Part shown: piece by piece, positions 62,345 to 64,000 of the stretch
Layout of the letters: each line of letters opens with the position of its first letter
How positions within the stretch are numbered: the first letter of the stretch is position 1
Assembly: GCA_000648925.1 (NCBI GenBank)
Contig: JFHF01000027.1
Coordinates: 42,754-106,753, forward strand
Direction of reading: 5' to 3'
DNA length: 64,000 bases
Origin: Caballeronia jiangsuensis
GTDB lineage: Bacteria > Pseudomonadota > Gammaproteobacteria > Burkholderiales > Burkholderiaceae
Notes under the pieces: generated by a model
Told to the model about the DNA's origin: nothing
Databases searched by the model: none
The model's input: only the letters and a program-made list of their open reading frames with translations
Translations under genes and position numbers: made by a program

Positions 62345-62905
62345 ATGGATACGAAACTACCACTCATGACTGCCGCAACGTTGATTGGACTGTTCAATTC
62401 GGTCGTTTATCTCGAATTCTTTTGGACACCGTTCGGGGTAGAGATTTTTCAGTTTGCTGGAATGACAGACTTCCCAAAACTCGCGATATATCCGCTCGGG
62501 TTGTCGGCTTTATTCTTCGTGCTTTACCTTGCATGCATTCACATGCTGACCATTCTCATTGGTCGCGGGCTTTCTGACAATTTAGAACCCGGTTCCGGCG
62601 ACTCAGTAATCGTTTCCCCCAAAACGGGAGTTTCCTTGCCCGGAAGGCCGCGTGTGCCTCGGCGGAAGGATCTAGCCCTCGTTGCGCTGGTATTTATTTT
62701 AACTGCTGGGATTCTCGTTTATTACATGCATTTCTCATTAAACTGGGGTGCCCTTCTCGTTTTCGCTGCACTGGCTATGTTTTTTGAAGAACAACCATAC
62801 GTGATACGGTATCTTCCCGATCGATGGCTCAGGCGATACTCACTGTTAGTCATAGGCGCGCTTCCGATGGGACTAGTACAACATCCCGGAAATACCTTTA
62901 AATAA
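62345..62905 (+). CDS. small membrane protein, truncated by an IS630 element
   Basis: 186 codons with about five membrane segments (ATLIGLFNSVVYLEFF, LGLSALFFVLYLACIHMLTI, LALVALVFILTAGILVYYMH, WGALLVFAALAMFF, YSLLVIGALPMGLV). The stop TAA at 62903-62905 lies at the left end of the IS630 element, so the natural C-terminus is probably missing. Unknown family. Confidence 0.6.
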   Translation: MDTKLPLMTAATLIGLFNSVVYLEFFWTPFGVEIFQFAGMTDFPKLAIYPLGLSALFFVLYLACIHMLTILIGRGLSDNLEPGSGDSVIVSPKTGVSLPGRPRVPRRKDLALVALVFILTAGILVYYMHFSLNWGALLVFAALAMFFEEQPYVIRYLPDRWLRRYSLLVIGALPMGLVQHPGNTFK

Positions 62906-63198
62906 TTATCGGATTGCAAGTAAGGCTGCAGGAGCGTAACGACAAGCTCGCTCATTTCATCGAGCGAACCTGTGCCCGGCAGCGGTTCCCATCGGCCGGT
63001 GTGGTTGCGAAAGGCGGCACTATAACGATTGTGGCCGAGCTCGGTTAGGCGCGCCACAACGGTCGATTCCTCATCATCGAGACGTTTGATCAGCAGGTGG
63101 CGCCCGTAGGCTTGTGTGACGATCTGCTCATGGCCGAGCAAGCTGCGCAGTTGACGCTGAAGTTCGGCCGCGTAGTGCTTAGTGGGGATGGCTGGCAT
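62722..63198 (-). CDS. IS630-associated small open reading frame
   Basis: From MPAIPTKHYAAELQRQLRSL (63198), IVTQAYGRHLLIKRLDDEES to TLLQPYLQSDNY the frame looks coding. The last part, past about 62906, runs out of the IS into the antisense of the membrane gene. It begins 13 bases after the transposase stop and is probably an accessory gene of the element with its original stop lost or just outside. Function unknown. Confidence 0.55.
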   Translation of the reverse strand: MPAIPTKHYAAELQRQLRSLLGHEQIVTQAYGRHLLIKRLDDEESTVVARLTELGHNRYSAAFRNHTGRWEPLPGTGSLDEMSELVVTLLQPYLQSDNYLKVFPGCCTSPIGSAPMTNSEYRLSHRSGRYRITYGCSSKNIASAAKTRRAPQFNEKCM

Positions 63199-64000
63199 GT
63201 CTGTCTCTCGATTACGATGCGCCAGTTTGCAGCGGATAGCCCCGGAAAGTCCATTTGAAGGGGCGTGCTGCCTGATTATGCTCGCGGATAAACTGTTCGG
63301 TACGCTCGCGTAGGTGCGCGGTGCTGGTATGGCTGGCATGGCGTAGCACTCGGCGCGTGTAGCGTGCAAACCAAAGTTCGATCTGATTGACCCAGCTCGC
63401 GTGCAGCGGGGTGAAGTGGAAATGAAACCGCTCATCATGTCGCTCGTTGAATGCCTGCCAAACGGCCTGAGCGCGATGCGTATTCAGGTTGTCCCAAATC
63501 ACGTGCACCCGTTTGCCCGGGTGCGCAGCCGCCACCCGCTCCATGAAGGCGACCAGATCGTCCTGGGTGCGCCGCTCGCGGCAGTCTGCCAGCACCTCTC
63601 CGGTATGCACATCAAGCGCGGCAATCAGCGCCTGGGTGCCGTGCCGGATATATTCAAACTCCCGACGACGCAGCCGTCCCGGTGCCGGCGCGCGCCCCGG
63701 GTGCTTGCGCTCGATGGCTTGAATGGCGGTCTTCTCGTCGATGCTGAGAACCACCGCGTTTCGAGGGGCCTTGCGGTACAACTTGCAAATCACATTGACC
63801 TTCTCGCGAAAGGCGGGATCCGGACTGTGTAGCCATTGCTTGACTCGGTGCGGGTGCACGTCGCCGGCCTGCAAGATACGCTGCACATGGCTGCGACTTA
63901 TCTGTTCGACAATGCCACGCTCGATCGCGCGCGCCACTATCTCGTCCAGTGTCGGCGTAACCCGTCCCTCAGGTTCGTGTGCTTCACATGCCAACGCAAT
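62906..64000 (-). mobile_element. IS630-family element, partial (runs off the window)
   Basis: Contains an IS630 transposase gene and a small accessory frame. The left end lies at or close to 62903-62910, where the disrupted membrane gene stops, next to TA-rich sequence as expected for TA-targeting IS630 elements. The right end is outside the window. Confidence 0.65.
63212..64000 (-). CDS. IS630-family transposase, 5' end outside window
   Basis: At least 262 codons; the frame is still open at the window edge, and the N-terminal helix-turn-helix region is missing from view. The DDE residues are visible: aspartate in VVLSIDEKTAIQA, aspartate in VIWDNLNTHRAQ and glutamate in HASWVNQIELWFA. It ends FRGYPLQTGAS. 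Confidence 0.88.
   Translation of the reverse strand: MALACEAHEPEGRVTPTLDEIVARAIERGIVEQISRSHVQRILQAGDVHPHRVKQWLHSPDPAFREKVNVICKLYRKAPRNAVVLSIDEKTAIQAIERKHPGRAPAPGRLRRREFEYIRHGTQALIAALDVHTGEVLADCRERRTQDDLVAFMERVAAAHPGKRVHVIWDNLNTHRAQAVWQAFNERHDERFHFHFTPLHASWVNQIELWFARYTRRVLRHASHTSTAHLRERTEQFIREHNQAARPFKWTFRGYPLQTGAS

Overview
The window looks like part of a plasmid or megaplasmid of a Burkholderiaceae bacterium (Paraburkholderia/Caballeronia type). This rests on the G+C-rich coding style, the GBP-type porin, the IS5/IS427 and IS630 elements and the style of the catabolic genes. It is established by family recognition only; no database was searched. The replicon nature is well supported: a TrfA-family initiator with 21-bp-spaced iterons, a ParA/ParB pair with two identical 16-bp palindromes, and an R388-like stbABC / oriT / trwABC block with a recognisable nic sequence.

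Layout. (1) 0.2-9.3 kb, minus strand: a tightly packed five-gene defence-type operon. It encodes a SNF2 helicase, a beta-class DNA methyltransferase that is frameshifted here, a type III-like Res helicase-nuclease, a HipA-like kinase and an unknown protein. (2) 9.5-12.2 kb: a large tyrosine recombinase with a small partner gene; a paralogous recombinase lies at 37.5-39.6 kb. (3) 13.1-25 kb: an opine-like catabolic cluster with a peptide/opine ABC importer, a heterotrimeric flavin/iron-sulfur amine oxidase, RidA, an octopine/nopaline dehydrogenase-family enzyme and a divergent LysR. (4) 25-27 kb: a second LysR and a TauD-family dioxygenase. (5) 27.4-34.8 kb: a second catabolic cluster with L-serine dehydratase (frameshifted), an MFS carrier, a nitrilase-family amidohydrolase, a Pht5/NMT1-like protein, a MocR-type regulator and a porin. 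An identical 19-bp motif with the same promoter geometry precedes both the Pht5-like operon and the porin gene, so a MocR regulon can be read directly from the DNA. (6) 35-43 kb: IS5-family element, small unknown genes, second recombinase, RES/Xre toxin-antitoxin, cold-shock gene, then a decaying array of three related small genes. Each is preceded by a copy or partial copy of an inverted-repeat element with 13-bp arms and a 7-bp spacer. (7) 43.4-47 kb: parAB, trfA, iteron origin. (8) 48-52 kb: ArdC-type antirestriction protein, small orphan genes, cold-shock gene, TetR regulator. (9) 52.4-59.2 kb: StbC-StbB-StbA, 11-bp-period repeats, oriT, TrwA-TrwB-TrwC; no mating-pair-formation genes are present. 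(10) 59.5-64 kb: a glycosyltransferase-like gene, a lipoprotein, a truncated membrane protein and a partial IS630 element.

How the parts fit: the backbone gives replication, segregation and mobilisation. The cargo gives scavenging of amino-acid conjugates and amides, plus a defence operon. The two recombinases and the repeat sites bracket much of the cargo. The strongest candidates for something undescribed are the kinase-containing SNF2/Mod/Res operon and the recombinase-associated inverted-repeat cassette array. Two otherwise intact genes (mod and sdaA) carry small frameshifting indels. These may be real mutations or consensus errors.
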